NCBI GenBank assembly: GCA_028095005.1
Contig: CM051460.1
Span: 232,704,742-232,768,741, forward strand
Source of the DNA: Rhynchospora pubera
Taxonomy: Eukaryota; Streptophyta; Magnoliopsida; Poales; Cyperaceae
DNA length: 64,000 bases
Direction of reading: 5' to 3'
A model generated the notes under the pieces. That model was not told the origin of the DNA, made no database searches, and saw only the letters and a list, made by a program, of their open reading frames with translations. Position numbers and translations under genes: made by a program. Positions 1 to 14,400 of the stretch are shown piece by piece (within the stretch, counting starts at the first letter, position 1; each line of letters begins with the position of its first letter).

Positions 1-44
1 TGATGTTATAATAATAATAACAATAGTCGTAGTAGTAATAATAA

Positions 45-427
45 GAGAAAACTATGGTGCATACTAATGTACGAGAGTTTCGGTGTATACTGATCAAAAC
101 TCTTCGATCTGTTTCAAAATTACCGATCCAAACCATCTAATATGATCTCCCTATTAAAATCTCCTTGCTGACCAGATTTTACATTTTTCCAAAATTTTTT
201 TAGCATTTTTTTTCGAATTTTAAAAACTGTTATTTTTTAACGGTTCAGAAAAATTAGATTAGCGATTTTCTAAAATTTCAAACAAAATATAAAATTTGGT
301 CTCCAAGGAGATTATGATAGGGAGATCATTTTAGACGGTTTGAATCGGTCATTTTTAAGCAGAGCGAAGAGTTTGAATCAGTATACACCGAAACTTTCAT
401 AGATTAGTATGCACCATAGATTTTCTA
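45..427. mobile_element. Foldback MITE, ~380 bp
   Basis: The two ends are long imperfect inverted copies. The left arm starts at CTATGGTGCATACTAAT and runs through a GTTTCGGTGTATACTGAT block. The right arm (about 290-424) is its reverse complement, so nearly the whole segment can fold into one hairpin. It sits in an (ATA)n/(TAA)n microsatellite (about 9-44 and 427-450), which hides any target duplication. It has no coding capacity. The superfamily is not assigned. A 32-nt piece of its right-centre recurs in inverted orientation at 1708-1740. Confidence 0.75.
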
Positions 428-639
428 ATAATAATAATAATAATAATAACAACAATAATTTATATTGATAATAATGAAAACCATATGATAAGTACAATAA
501 TGTGATAAAATAAAATAATTTATATTAGCCCAGATTATCTGGTGAATATAGTCTTATCCGTATTTTTTTTTTCGTTGACAGTAAGTCTTATCCGTATTTA
601 AGTTTGAAGTAACGGTCCACAAACACAACCGGAAGCATT

Positions 640-810
640 TTATAATTTTATTTTTTCTTATGGAATCCAACTGTAAAAGGACAAAGTAAGAAGAATAATT
701 AATTAATTTAAGAAACCCAAATCGATCGACTACTGCCCTCTCACCACCTCTCTTCCTCGGACCACTCTCTCTCTCTCACAGACCATCTTCTCTGAATCGA
801 AATTAAGGTA
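640..810 (+). other. Possible 5' UTR exon fragment of a host gene
   Basis: This short stretch looks like a plant 5' leader: a pyrimidine-rich (CT)n tract near 765-780, then a candidate splice donor AAG|GTACGC at about 808. I see no downstream coding exon before the tRNA and the satellite. It is either a broken gene start or chance. The interval 811-1418 holds only AT-rich DNA in which I recognise nothing. Confidence 0.2.
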
Positions 811-1418
811 CGCTTCTGTCGACCCTTGTTAATTAATTACTGCATAGTGCGTAACAAAGTTTCGTCAATTTGAATCTGTGGATGAAAAGACACCATTAAT
901 TCTTGCACGTTTTCTCTCAGTTCCTCGATTTCCTTCCTGTTCTTGTTCATGTTCTTGTTACTGTTAGGACCAACTAAGAAATCAACCAGCAAATATTCTT
1001 TCCCTTTAAGCACTGGTACTAGGCAGGCAAGCTCGAAGTAAAAGAACTTAACGGATTACATGCATCATGCACGATTTGAACATTGGATAGGAAAACTAAC
1101 TTATATACTTTTATTTTCCTTCTAAAATTTAAATTGTTAGATTACATCATGCATGATTAGAACATTGAATAGAAACAATGCCTTTATAAATTGCCTCAAT
1201 ATCAACTGCTAACTATTTGAACATTCATTAATATATATAGAAGCTACTTTACATAAAACCAAACATTTTTCCTTTTTTTTTTCCCTTCAAATCGTATTCA
1301 TGCCGTGGTGAAGCGCGACTAAAAGTTTTAGTTATGGAATCATCAAAGATTAACTAGCAAATCCATACTTACAGAAAAACATTAAGAACACAAGATAAAT
1401 ACAACATTTAACAACAAT

Positions 1419-1491
1419 GCCCGTCTAGCTCAGTTGGTAGAGCGCAAGGCTCTTAACCTTGTGGTCGTGGGTTCGAGCCCCACGGTGGGCG
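1419..1491 (+). tRNA. tRNA-Lys (anticodon CUU)
   Basis: This is a complete 73-nt cloverleaf without an intron. The acceptor arms GCCCGTC and GGTGGGC pair, with two G-U pairs, and the discriminator base is G. The D stem is GCTC/GAGC. The anticodon stem CAAGG/CCTTG closes the loop CTCTTAA with anticodon CTT at 1452-1454, which reads AAG (Lys). The T arm is GTGGG-TTCGAGC-CCCAC. The internal A box (TAGCTCAGTTGG) and B box (GGTTCGAGCCC) are intact, so it should be transcribed by RNA polymerase III. CCA is not encoded, as expected for a nuclear gene. Confidence 0.97.
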
Positions 1492-1498
1492 TTCAATG

Positions 1499-1506
1499 TT
1501 TTTTTT
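1499..1506 (+). terminator. Pol III terminator of tRNA-Lys
   Basis: A run of eight T residues begins 8 nt after the tRNA 3' end, the usual termination signal for RNA polymerase III. This supports the tRNA being a working gene. Confidence 0.85.
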
Positions 1507-1676
1507 CGTTCCCACTTTTGACTACTTATTTTTCCCCAAAAGTTCCTACTTTCTCAGTGGGCCTATTTTTGAGCCCTTTTCTGTAGTTCGGTGGTGCTGT
1601 TTTTGATCTAGTGCACGCAATCCAGCCTGACAGTTTTCAAAAAATCGACAACAAAGGAAAAGCCCATCATATTAGA

Positions 1677-1880
1677 TCTACACGAGATCTATTGTGGCCA
1701 ATAGATCTTTTGTTTGAAATTTTAGAAAATCGCTAATCTATTGTTGTATTTCTACAGCACCAAGGTAGTATTTATTCGTATGGCAGATTACGACAGCACC
1801 AAGGTAGTATTTCTATTCGGCTACACGAGATCTATTGTGGCCATCTTGACCATGGTGCTGTCGTAACCTGCCATACGAAT
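1677..1880. repeat. Cluster of broken, nested inverted repeats
   Basis: CTACACGAGATCTATTGTGG occurs twice, near 1679 and 1822. A CGTATGGCAG...ACGACAGCACCAAGGT block near 1778-1812 is matched in inverted orientation near 1850-1880. Positions 1708-1740 match 32 nt of the MITE at 45-427 in inverted orientation. The pattern is that of small foldback elements inserted into each other. No gene is seen in 1507-2037. Confidence 0.5.
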
Positions 1881-2037
1881 TCGAGACAATCAAAGATTTC
1901 AATTTTAACCTCGGATTTCAAAAATTCACCACAAACTGGCAGGAGATATCCACAAATTCAGAAATATTCTAAGATTCCAACCTCACTCGATACCAAAATA
2001 CTCCAAAATACTACCTTTTTTTTATTATTGAACCACA

Positions 2038-2221
2038 AAAGGTAGTATTTTGGGATCCGTTTTCCAACTTCTTGATCAAAATAATTGCATCTTTTATGTC
2101 CATTTTCCATTTTCCAAAATTCTAATATGTCCATTTCTCAACATAATATTTTGTATTTTGGTATCTTCTAATATGTCCATTTTCCAACTTCTTGATCAAA
2201 ATACTCCAAAATACTACCTTT
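2038..2221. mobile_element. Small MITE-like element with 16-bp inverted ends
   Basis: The segment starts AAAGGTAGTATTTTGG and ends with its exact reverse complement. A direct copy of CCAAAATACTACCTTT also lies just to the left (2003-2018). Inside, CCAACTTCTTGATCAAAATA is present twice. It has no credible coding capacity, and I could not fix a target duplication. Confidence 0.5.
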
Positions 2222-2225
2222 CTAA

Positions 2226-2405
2226 TATGAAATGACTTAAAATGAATCAAAAAATGATTGAAATGCTCAAATGATACTCATAATTGTATTTTTTTGGAGT
2301 TCATTTGTGCATCATTTATGGATTTCATTCATAATTGAAATGCTCAAATGACTTAAAATGAATCAAAAAATGATTGAAATGCTCAAATGATACTCATAAT
2401 TGTAT
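2226..2405 (-). repeat. Inverted satellite fragments at the array edge
   Basis: Two pieces of about 65-70 bp here (about 2226-2290 and 2335-2405) are reverse complements of the satellite block TGAGTATCATTTGAGCATTT...AAGTCATTTCAT found in the array that follows. The array therefore begins with monomer fragments in head-to-head orientation. Confidence 0.7.
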
Positions 2406-5400
2406 TATTCTGAGCATCATTTGTGCATTTCAATCGTTTATGGATTCATTTTAAGTCATTTCATCACAATAATCTACATTTAAACTCTTTATAATGTCCA
2501 AACTAACATTCAGATCATGTTTATTAAAAAATATTTGATTATACATGATAATTACGCATATAAAGTGCATATAAGGCAATCCTGAGTATCATTTGAGCAT
2601 TTCTATCATTTTTGGATTCATGCAAAATAATTTTATCACAATAATTCACATTTAAACTCTTTTTTCTGCATAAATATGACTCATGTCTTAGTTATTTAGA
2701 AAGATTGAAATATACATGCTTGCAAATAATGCAAATTCTGAGTGTCTTTTGAACATTTCAATTGTTTCTGGATTCATTCTAAATCATTTCCATCACAATA
2801 ATCTATATTAAACTCTTTATATTGTCTTGATTATCATTCATATCTTATTTATTAAAAAAGATTGGATTATACATGTTAATTACACATATAAAGTCTAATA
2901 AATGGAATTCTGAGTATCATTTAAGCATTTCAATCGTTTCTGAATTCATTCTAAGTCATTCCATCATAATGATCTATATTTAAACTCTTTATGTTGTCTA
3001 GAATATGATTCATATCTTATTTTTTCCAAAGAATTGGATTATACATGATAATTACTCATATAAATGCAAATAATGCAATTCTAAGTATCATTTGAGCATT
3101 TCAATCGTTTCTTGAATCATTATAAGTCATTTCATTACAATAATATTTAAACTCTTTATACAGTCTAGAATATGATTCATATGTTATTTATACAAAAAAA
3201 ATTGGACTATATATGGTAATTACGCTTATAAATTGCAGATAAATGCAATTCTGAGAATCACTTGAGCATTTCAATCGTTCTGAAATTCATTCTAAGTTGT
3301 TTCATCACAATAATGTGCATTTAAACACCTTGTACAGTCTAGAATATGATTCATACGTTATTGATTCAAAAATATTGGTTTATACATGGTAATTACGCAT
3401 ATAAATTGCAAATAATGCAATTTTGAGCATCATTTGAGCATTTGAATCATTTCTGGATTCATTTTATGTCATTTTATCACAATAGTCTACATTTAAACTC
3501 TTTATACTATCAATAATATGATTCATATGTTATTTATTCAATAAAATTGAATTCTATGCGGTAATTAGACATATAAAATGCAAATAATGCAATTCTGAGC
3601 ATCATTTGATCATTTAAATCATTTCTGGATTATTTCTAAGTTATTTTCATCACATTAATATACATTTAAACTCTTAATACTGTCTAGAATATGATTCATG
3701 TGTTATTTATTCAAAAAGATTGGAATGTACATGGTAATTACATATACAAATTGCAAATATTGCAATTCTGAGCATCATTTGAGCATTTGAATCTTTTCTG
3801 AATTAATTATAGGTCATTTCCTCACAATAATCTACATTTAAACTCTTAATATTGTCTATAATATGATTTATATCTTATGTATTCAAAAAGATTGGATTAT
3901 ATGTGGTAATTACGCACACAAAGTCCAAATAATGCAATTCTGAGCATCATTTGAGCATTTGAATCGTTTCTGGATTCATTCTAAGTCATTTCAACACAAT
4001 AATATACATTTAAACTCTTTATACTGTCCAGATATTGTTCTTATATTACTTATTCAATAAGATTGGATTATACATGATAATTACACATACAAAGTACAAA
4101 TAATGCAATTATGTGCATTATTTGAGCATTTGAATCATTTATGTATTCATTCTAAATCATTTCATCAAATAATCAATATTTAAACTCTTTGTACTGTCCA
4201 TATGATTCATATGTTATTTATTCAAAAAGATTGGATTATACTTGTTAATTTAGCATATAAAGTACAAATAATGCAATTTTGTCCATCATTTGAGCATTTG
4301 AATCCTTTCTGTATTCATTCTCAGTCATTTCAACACAATAATCAATATTGAAACCTTTTATTGTCTAGTATATGACTGATGTGTTATTTATTCAAAAAGA
4401 TTGGATTATAAAAATAATTACTCATATAAAGTGCAAATAATGCAATTTTGAGCATCATTAAAAGATTGTTTATGGATTTATTCTAAGTCATTTCAACAGA
4501 ATAATCAACATTTAAACTCATTATACTGTCCAGAATATGACACATATCTTATTTTTTTTTTAAATATTGGATTATGCATGGTAATTACACATATTAAAGC
4601 GGAAATAATGCAATTTTGAGAATCATTTGTGCATTTCAATCGTTTCTGAATTAATTCTAAGTCATTTTTTCACAATAATCTACATTTAAACTATTTATAT
4701 TGTCTAGAATATGATTAATGTGTCATTTATTCAAAATGATTTGGATTATACATGGTATTTTTGCATGCAAACTTACAAAGGGAAAATATTGAAATTCTGA
4801 GCATCATTTGAGCATTTGAAACATTTCTGGATTCATTCTAAGTCATTTCAACACAATAATCTACATTTAAACTCTTTATACAGTCCATAATATGATTAAT
4901 ATGTTATCTATTAAAAAATATTGGATTATACATGGTAATTGTGCATTAAAAAGTGCAAATAATACAATTCTTAACATCATTTGAGCATTTGAATCATTTC
5001 TGGATTCATTCTAAGTAATTTCAACACAATAATCTAAATTTAAACTCTTTATACTGTCCATAATATGATTAATATGTTATTTATTCAAAAAGATTGGATT
5101 ATATATGGTAATTATGCATAAAAATTGCAAATAATGCAATTTTGAGCATCATTTGAGTATTTCGATTGTTTCTGGATTCATTTTTAGCCATTTCAAAACA
5201 ATAATCTATATTTAAACTCTTTATACTATCCGCAATATTGTTCATGTGGTATTTATTAAAAAAGATTGGGTTATATATGGTAATTACGCAGATAAGTGTT
5301 AATAATTCAATAATGAGCATCATTTGAGCATTTCAATCGTTTTTGGATTCTTTCTAAGCAATTTCATCACAATAATCAACATTTAAACTCTTTATACTGC

Positions 5401-8400
5401 CTAAAATATGATTCATATGTTATTTATTCAAAAAGATTGGGTTATACAAGGTAATTGCGCATAGAAAGTGCAAATAATGCAATTCTGAGTATCCTTTTGA
5501 GCATTTAAATTGTTTATGGATTCATTCTAAGTCATTTCATCACAATAATCTACATTTAAACTCTTTATACTATCAAGAATATGATTCATATGTTATTTAT
5601 CCAAAAGATCTGATTATACGTGGTAATTATGCATATAAAGTGCAAATAATGCAATTCTGAGCATCATTTGAGCATTCAATAGTTTCTGGATTCATTCTTA
5701 AGTCATTTCTTCAAAATAATCTACATTTAAACACTTTATAATATCTAGAATATGATTACTGTGTTATTTATTTTAAAAGATTGGACTATAGATGGTAATT
5801 ACGCATATAAATTACAAATATTACAATTCTGAGCATAATTTGAACATTTCGATCATTTCATCACATCACAATAATCTATGATTAATGTGTTATTTATTAA
5901 AAAATATTGGATTATACATGGTAATTACGCATATAAAAAGGAAATAATGCAATTCTGAGCATTATTTGTGCATTTTGATCATTTCTGGATTCACTCTAAA
6001 TCATTTCAACACAATAATATACGTATAAACTTTTTATACTGTCTAGAATTTGATTAATGTATTATTTATTCAAAAAGATTGGACTATACATGCTAAGTGC
6101 AAATATTGCAATTCTGAGAATCATTTGAGCATTTGAGTCGTTTCTACATTCATTCTAAGTCATTTCAACACAATAATCGACATTTAAACTTTTTATACTG
6201 TCCATAATATTTTCATATTTTATTTATTTAAAAATATTGGATTACACATGGTAATTATGAATATAAAGTGTAAATAATGCAACTCTGAGCATCATTTGAA
6301 CATTTCAATAGTTTCTGGATTCATTTTAAGTCATTTCATCACAATAATCAACATTCAAACTCTTTATACTGTCCAAAAATATGATTCACATGTTATTTAT
6401 TAAAAAATAGGATTATACATGGTAATTACGCATATAACGCGTAAATAATGCAATTCTGATCATCATTTGTGCATTTCGATCGTTTCATGATTCATTCTAA
6501 ATCATTTGAACTCAATAATCTACATTTAAACTCTTTATAATGTACAGAATATTGTTCAAATGTTATTTATTCAAAAATATTGGATCATATATGGTAATTA
6601 CGAATATAAAGTGTAAATAATGCAAATCTCAGCTTCATTTGATCATTTCAATCGTTTCTGGATTTATTCTAAGTCATTTCATCAGAATAATCAACATTTA
6701 AACAATTTATACAGTCTAGAATACGATTTATGTGTCATTTATTAAAAATATTGGATTATACAATGTAATTACGCATATAACGCGCAAATAATGCAATTCT
6801 GAGCATCATTTTAGCATTTGAATCGTTTCTGGATTTGTTCTAATTTATTTCTTCACAATAATCTACATTCAAACTATTTATTCTGTCTAGAATTTGATTC
6901 ATATGTTATTTATTCAATAATATTGGAATATATGTTGTAATTACGCATGAAAAGCTCAAATAATGCAACTCTGAGCATCATTTGAACATTTCAATCATTT
7001 CTGGATTCATTCTAAACTCTTTATACTATCAAGAATATTATTTTATGTCATTTATTCGTAAAGATTGGATTATACATGTTAGTTACTCATATAAATTTCA
7101 AATATTTGCAATACTGAGCATCAATTGAGCATTTTAATCGTTTCTGGATTCATTCTATGTAATTTCATCCTAATAATCCACATTTAAACTCTTTATACTG
7201 TCCATAATATGATTAATACGTTATTTATTGAAAATGATTGGATTATACATGGTAATTACGCATATAAAACACAAATAATGTAATTCTAAGAATCATTTGT
7301 GCATTTCAATTGTTTCTGGATTAATTCTAAGTCATTTCATCACAAAAATCTAAATTTAAACTCTTTATATTGTCAAGAATATGATTCATGTGTTATTTAT
7401 TTGAAAGGATTGGATTATACATGGTAATTACGTATATAAAGCGCAAATAATGCAATTCTGAGCATTATTTGTGTATTTCGATCGTTTTTTGTATTCATTC
7501 TGAGTCATTCATCACAATAATCAGCATTTAAACTCTTTGTACTGTATAGAATGTGATTCTTGTGTTATTTATTCGAAAACATTGGAATATACATGGTAAT
7601 TACGCATAACAAGTTTAAATATTGCAATTCTGAGCATCATTTTAGCATTTGAATCGTTACTTCATTCATTCTAAGTCATTTCAACACAATAATCGACATT
7701 TAAACTTTTTATACTGTCCAGAATATTGTTCATATGTTGTTTATTCAAAAAGATTGGATTATAAATGGTAATTACGCAAATAAAGTGCAAATAATGAAAT
7801 TCTGTTAATTATTTGAGCATTTGAATCATTTCTGGATTCATTCTAATCTCTTTTTACTGTCAAGAATATGATTTATATATCATTTATTCGAAAATATTGG
7901 ATTATACATGGTAGTTACGCAAATAAAATGCAAATATTGCGACACTGAGCATCAATTCAGAATTTTAATTGTTTCTGGATTCATTCTATGTCTTTTCATC
8001 ACAATAATCTTGAATTAAACTATTTATGCTGTCTAGAATATTATTTATATGTTATTTATTTAAAAATATTGGATTATACATGGTAATGATGAATTTAAAG
8101 TGTAAATAATGCAACTCTGAGCATCATTTGAACATTTCAATCATTTCTGGATTCAATTTAGGTCATTGCATCACAATAATCAACATTCAAACTCTTTATA
8201 ATGTCCATAATATGATTCATATGTCATTTATTCAAAATGATAAGATTATACATGGTAATTACGCATATAACGCGCAAATAATGCAATTCTGAGCATCATT
8301 TGTGCATTTCGATCGTTTCTTGATTCAGTATAAGTCATTTCAACAAAATAATCTACATTTAAACTCTTTATAATGTACAGAATATTGTACATATGTTATT

Positions 8401-11400
8401 TATTCAAAAAAATTGGATTATACATGGTAATTACGAATATAAAGTGTAAATAATGCAACTCTCAACTTCATTTGAACATTTCAATCGTTTCTGGATTTAT
8501 TCTAAGTCGTTTTATCAGAATAATCAACATTTAAACGCTTTATACAGTCTAGAATTTGATTCATGTCTTATTTATTCAAAAATATTAGATTATACATTAT
8601 AATTACGCATGTAACGTGCAAATAATGCAGTCCTGAGCATTTGAATCGTTTCTGTTTTTGTTCTAATTTATTTATTCACAATAAAGTACATTCAAACTAT
8701 TTATACTGTCTAGAATTTGATCATATGTTATTTATTCAATAATATTGGATTATATGTGGTAATTACACATTTAAAGCTCGAATAATGCAATTCTGAGCAA
8801 CATTTGTGAATTTCGATCTTTTTTGGATTCATTCTAAGTTATTTATTAAAAATAATCAACTATTAAACTCTTTATACTGTCTAAAATATGATTCATGTGT
8901 TATTTATTTACAAAGATTGGATTATACGTGGTAATTACGAATATAAAGTATAAATAATGCAACTTTGATCATCATTTTAACATTTCAATCATTTCTGGAT
9001 TCATTGTAATTGATTTTATCACAGTAATCAATATTTGAACTCTTTATATTGTCCATAATATGATTCATTTGTCATTTAATCAAAAAGATTGGATTATACA
9101 CAGTAATTACGCGTATAAAGCGCAAATAATGCAATTCGGAGCATTACTTGTGCATTTCGATCGTTTATTGATTTATACTAAGTCATTTTAACATAATAAT
9201 CTACATTTTAACTCTTTATACTGTCCAGAATATTGTTCTTATGTTATTGATTCAAAAAAATTGGATTATACTAGTTAATTACGAATATAAAGTGTAAATA
9301 ATGCAACTTTGAGCATCATTTGAACATTTTCAATCGTTCTGAATTCATTAATAGTCATAAATAATCACAATAATGAACATTTTAACTCTTTATACAGTCT
9401 AAAATATGATTCATCTGTTATTTATTTAATAAGATTGGATTATACAACATTACGCATATAAAGTGCAAATAATGCAATTCGAGCATCATTTGTGCATTTG
9501 GATCATTTCTGGATTCATTCTAAGTCATTTCTTCACAATAATCTACATTTAAATTCTTTGTACTGTCTAGTATATGATTAATGTATTATTTATTCAAAAA
9601 TATTGGATTAACCTGGTAATTACGCAAATAATGCAATTCTCAGCATCATTTGTGCATTTCGATCGTCATTTGAGCACAATAATCATCATTTAAACTCTTT
9701 ATATTGTCTAGAATATTGTTCATATGTTATTTATTTAAAAAGACTGGATAATACATGGTAATTACGCATATAACGTGCAAATAATGCAATTTTGAGCATC
9801 ATTTTAGTATTTGAATCATTTCTGGATTCATTCTAAATTCATTTCTTCACTATAATCGACATTTATACACTTTGTACAGTCTAGAATATGATTCATGTGT
9901 TATTTATTCCAAAAGATTCCATACATGGTAATTACGCATATAAAGTGCAAATAATGCAATTCTGATCATCATTTGTGAATTTCGATCATTTCTTGATTCA
10001 TTCTAAGTCATTTCATCACAATAATCAACATTTAAACTCTTTGTACTGTCTAGAATGTGATTAATATGTTATTTATTAAAAAAGTTTTTAATATACATGG
10101 TAATTACGCATAACAATTGCATATATTGCAATTCTGAGCATCATTTGAGCATTTGAATCGTTACAGCATTATTCTAACTCATTTCAACACAATAATCAAC
10201 ATTAAAACTTTTTATACTGTCCAAAATATTGTTCATATGTTATTTATTCGAAAATATTGGTTTATACATGGTAATTACGCATACAAATTGCAAATAATGC
10301 AATTTTGTTGATTATTTGAGCATATGAATCATTTCTGGATTTATACTTTATCTGTTAAGAATATGATTTATACTTTATTTATTCGAAAAGATTGGATTAT
10401 ACATATTAGTTGCGCATATAAAGTGCATATATTGCAATATTGAGCATCAGTTGAGCATTTCAATTATTTCTGGATCCATTCTAAGTCATTTTATCATAAT
10501 AATCAACGTTTAAACTCTTTGTGCTGTCCATAATATGATTAATACGTAATTTATTGAAAATATTTGGATTATACTTGGTAATGACGCATATAATGCACAA
10601 ATAATGTAATTCTGAGCATCATTTGTGCATTTTGATCTTTTATGGATTCATTCTAAGTCACTTCAGCACAATAATCTACGTTTAAACTCTTTATACTGTC
10701 CAGAATATTGTTCATATGTTATTTATTCAAGAAGATTAGATGATACAAATAAATATCGCATATAACGTGCAAACAATGTAATTATGAGCATCATTTGAGC
10801 ATTTGATTTGTTTCTTATTCATTCTAAATCATTTCTTCACAATAATCGACACCTAAACTCTTTATACTGTCCAGAATATTGTACAAATGTTATTTATTAA
10901 AAAAGATTGGATTATACATTGTAATTACGCATATAAAGCGCAAATACTGCAATTCTGAAAATTATTTGTGCATTTCGATCGTTTCTATATTCATTCTAAG
11001 TTATTTCATCAGAATAATCAACATTTAAACTCTTTGTACTGCCTAGAATGTGATTCATGTTTTATTTATTCAAAAACATTGGAATATACATGGTAATTAC
11101 GCATAATAATTGCAAATATTGCAATTCTGAGCACCATTTGAGCATTTGAATCGTTACTTCATTCATTCTAAGTCATTTCAACACAATAATCGACATTTAA
11201 ACATTTTATACTGTCCAGAATGTTGTTCATATGTTATTTAGTCAAAAAGATTGTATTATAAATTGTAATTACGCTTATAAAGTGCAAATAATGCAATTCT
11301 GTTCATTATTTGAGAATTTGAATCGTTTTTAGATCCATTGTAATATCTTTATACTGTCAAGAATGTGATTTATATGTCATTTATTCGAATATATTGGATT

Positions 11401-14400
11401 ATACATGGTAGTTACGCAAATAAAGTGCAAATATTGCAATACTGAGCATGAATTCAGAATTTCAATCATTTCTGTATTTATTCTAAGACATTTCATCATA
11501 ATAATCAACATGTAAACTCTTTATGCTGACCAGAAAATGATTCATATGTTATTTATTGAAAAACAATGTATTATACATAGTAATTACCCATATAAATCGC
11601 AAATAATACAATTCTGTGCTTCATTTATGCATTTCGATCATTTCTGGATTCATTCTAAGTCATTTCTTCACAATAATCTACATTATATACTCTTTATACT
11701 GTCTAGAATATAATTAGTGTGTTATTTATTCAAAAAATTGGACTATACATGATAATTGCGCATATAAATTGCAAATATTGCAATTCTAAGCATAATTTGA
11801 ACATTTTGATCATTTTTGGATTAGTTCTAAGTCATTTCATCACAATAATCTAAATTTAAACTCTTATATTGTCTAGAATATGATTCATGTGTTATTTATT
11901 CAAAAAGATTGGATTATACATGGTAATTATGCATACAAATTGAAAATATTGAAATTCTAAGCATCATTTGAGCATTTGAATCGTTTCTAGATTCATTCTA
12001 AGTCATTTCAACAGAATAATCTACATTTAAACACTTTATACTGTCCAAAATATTGTTCATATGTTATTTATTCAGAAAGATTGGGTTATACACGGTAATT
12101 ATGCATACAAAGTGCAAATATTGAAATTCTAAGCATCATTTGAGCATTTGAATCATTTCTAGATTCATTCTAAGTCAATTCAAAAGAATAATCTACATTT
12201 AAACTATTTATACTATCCAGAATAACATTCATATGTTATTTATTCATAAAGATTGGATTATACATGTTAATTACGCATAAAAAGTGCAAATAATGCAATT
12301 ATGAGCATCATTTGAGCATTTCGATCGTTTCTGGTTTCATTCTAAGTCATTTCTTCACAATTATCTGCATTTAAACTCATTATACTGTCTAGAATATGAT
12401 TAATGTGTTATTTATTCAAAAAGATTGGACTATAGATGGTACTTATGCATATAAATTGCAATTCTGAGCGTAATTTGAACATTTGGATTGTTTATGGATT
12501 CGTTTTAAGCCATTTCATCACAATAATCTATATTTAGACACTTTATACTGTCCATAATATGATTAATGTGTTATTCATTCAAAAAGATTGGATTATACAT
12601 GGTAATTACGCATAAAAAGTGTAAGTAATGCAATTCTGAGTATCATTTGAGTATTTGAATCGTTTCTGGATTTATTCTAAGTCATTTCAATACTATAATC
12701 AACATTTAAACTCTTTATACTATACAGAAAACGATTCATTTGTTATTTATTAAAAAATATTGGATTATACATGGTAATTACGCATATAAAACGCAAATAA
12801 AGCAATTCTGAGCATCATTTGTTCATTTCGATCTTTTTTGGATCAATTCTAAGTCATGTTAACACAATAATCTACATTTAAACTCTTTATACTGTCCATA
12901 ATATATTGTTCATATGTTATTAATTCAAGAAGATTGGATTATACAGGGTAATTACACATATAAAGTGCAAATAATGCAATTCTCAGCATCATTTGTGCTT
13001 TTCGATCATTTCTGGATTCATTCTAAGTCATTTTATTACAATAATCAACATTTAAATTCTTTGTAATCTCTAGAATGTGATTCATGTGTTATTTATTCAA
13101 ATAGATTGGAATATACATGGTAATTACGCTTAACAAATGCAACTATTGCAATTCTGAGCATCATTTGAGCATTTGAATCGTTACAGCATTCATTCTAAGT
13201 CATTTCAACACAATAATCGACATTTAAACTTTTTATACTGTCCAGAATATTGTTCATATGTTATTTATTCAAAAAGACTGGATTATACATGGTAATTACA
13301 CATACAAAGTGCATTATACAAAGTGCAAATAATGCAATTCTGTTCATTATTTGAGCATTTGAATCATTTCTGGATTCATTATAATATCTTTATACTGTCA
13401 AGAATATGATTTATTTGTTATTTATTTGAAATGATTGGATTATACATGTTAGTTACACATATAAAGTGCAAATATTGCAATACTGAGCATCAATTGTGCA
13501 TTTCAATCATTTCTGGATTCATTCTAAGTCATTTGATCATAATAATCAACATTTAAACTCTTTATACTGTCCATAATATGATTCATATGTTATTTATTGA
13601 AAAAGATTGGATTATACATGGTAATTATGCATATAAATCACAAATAATGCAATTCTGAGCATCAGTTGTGCATTTTGGTCGTTTCTAGATAAATTCAAAG
13701 TCATTTCTTCACAATAATCTACATTTAAACTCTTTATACTGTCTACAATATGATTCATATGTATTTATTAAAAAATATTGTTATATACAAGGTAATTACG
13801 CATATAAAGTGCATTTCGATAGTTTCTGGATTAATTCTAAGTCATTTCTTCAGAACCTATATTTAAACTCATTATACTGTTTAGAATAATTCATTTGTTA
13901 TTTATTCAAAAAGATTGGATTATACATGGTATTTATGCATACAAATCGAAAATATTGAAATTCTGAGCATCATTTGAGCATTTGAATAATTTCTAGATTC
14001 ATTTTAATTCATTTCAATACAATAATCAATATTTAAACTGTTTATACTGCCCAAAATATTGTTCATATGTTATTTATTCAAAAATATTGGATTATAAATG
14101 GTAATTATGCATAGAAAGTGCAAATAATGATATTCTAAGCATCATTTGAGCAATTGAATTGTTTCTGGATTCATTCTATGTCATTTCAACACAATTACAT
14201 TTAAACTCTTTATACTATCCAGAATATAATTCATATATTATTTATTCAAAAAGATTGGATTATACATGGTAATTACGAATAAAAATTTCTCATAATGTAA
14301 TTCTGAGCATCATTTCAGTATTTCGGCCATTTCTGGATTCATTCTAAGTCATTTCTTTACAATAATCTACATTTAAACTCTTTGTACTGTTTAGAATATG

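Noticed and set aside
2050..2235. 61-codon frame in the MITE-like repeat
   Set aside because: It is built from a duplicated CCAACTTCTTGATCAAAATA block and is a repeat artefact.
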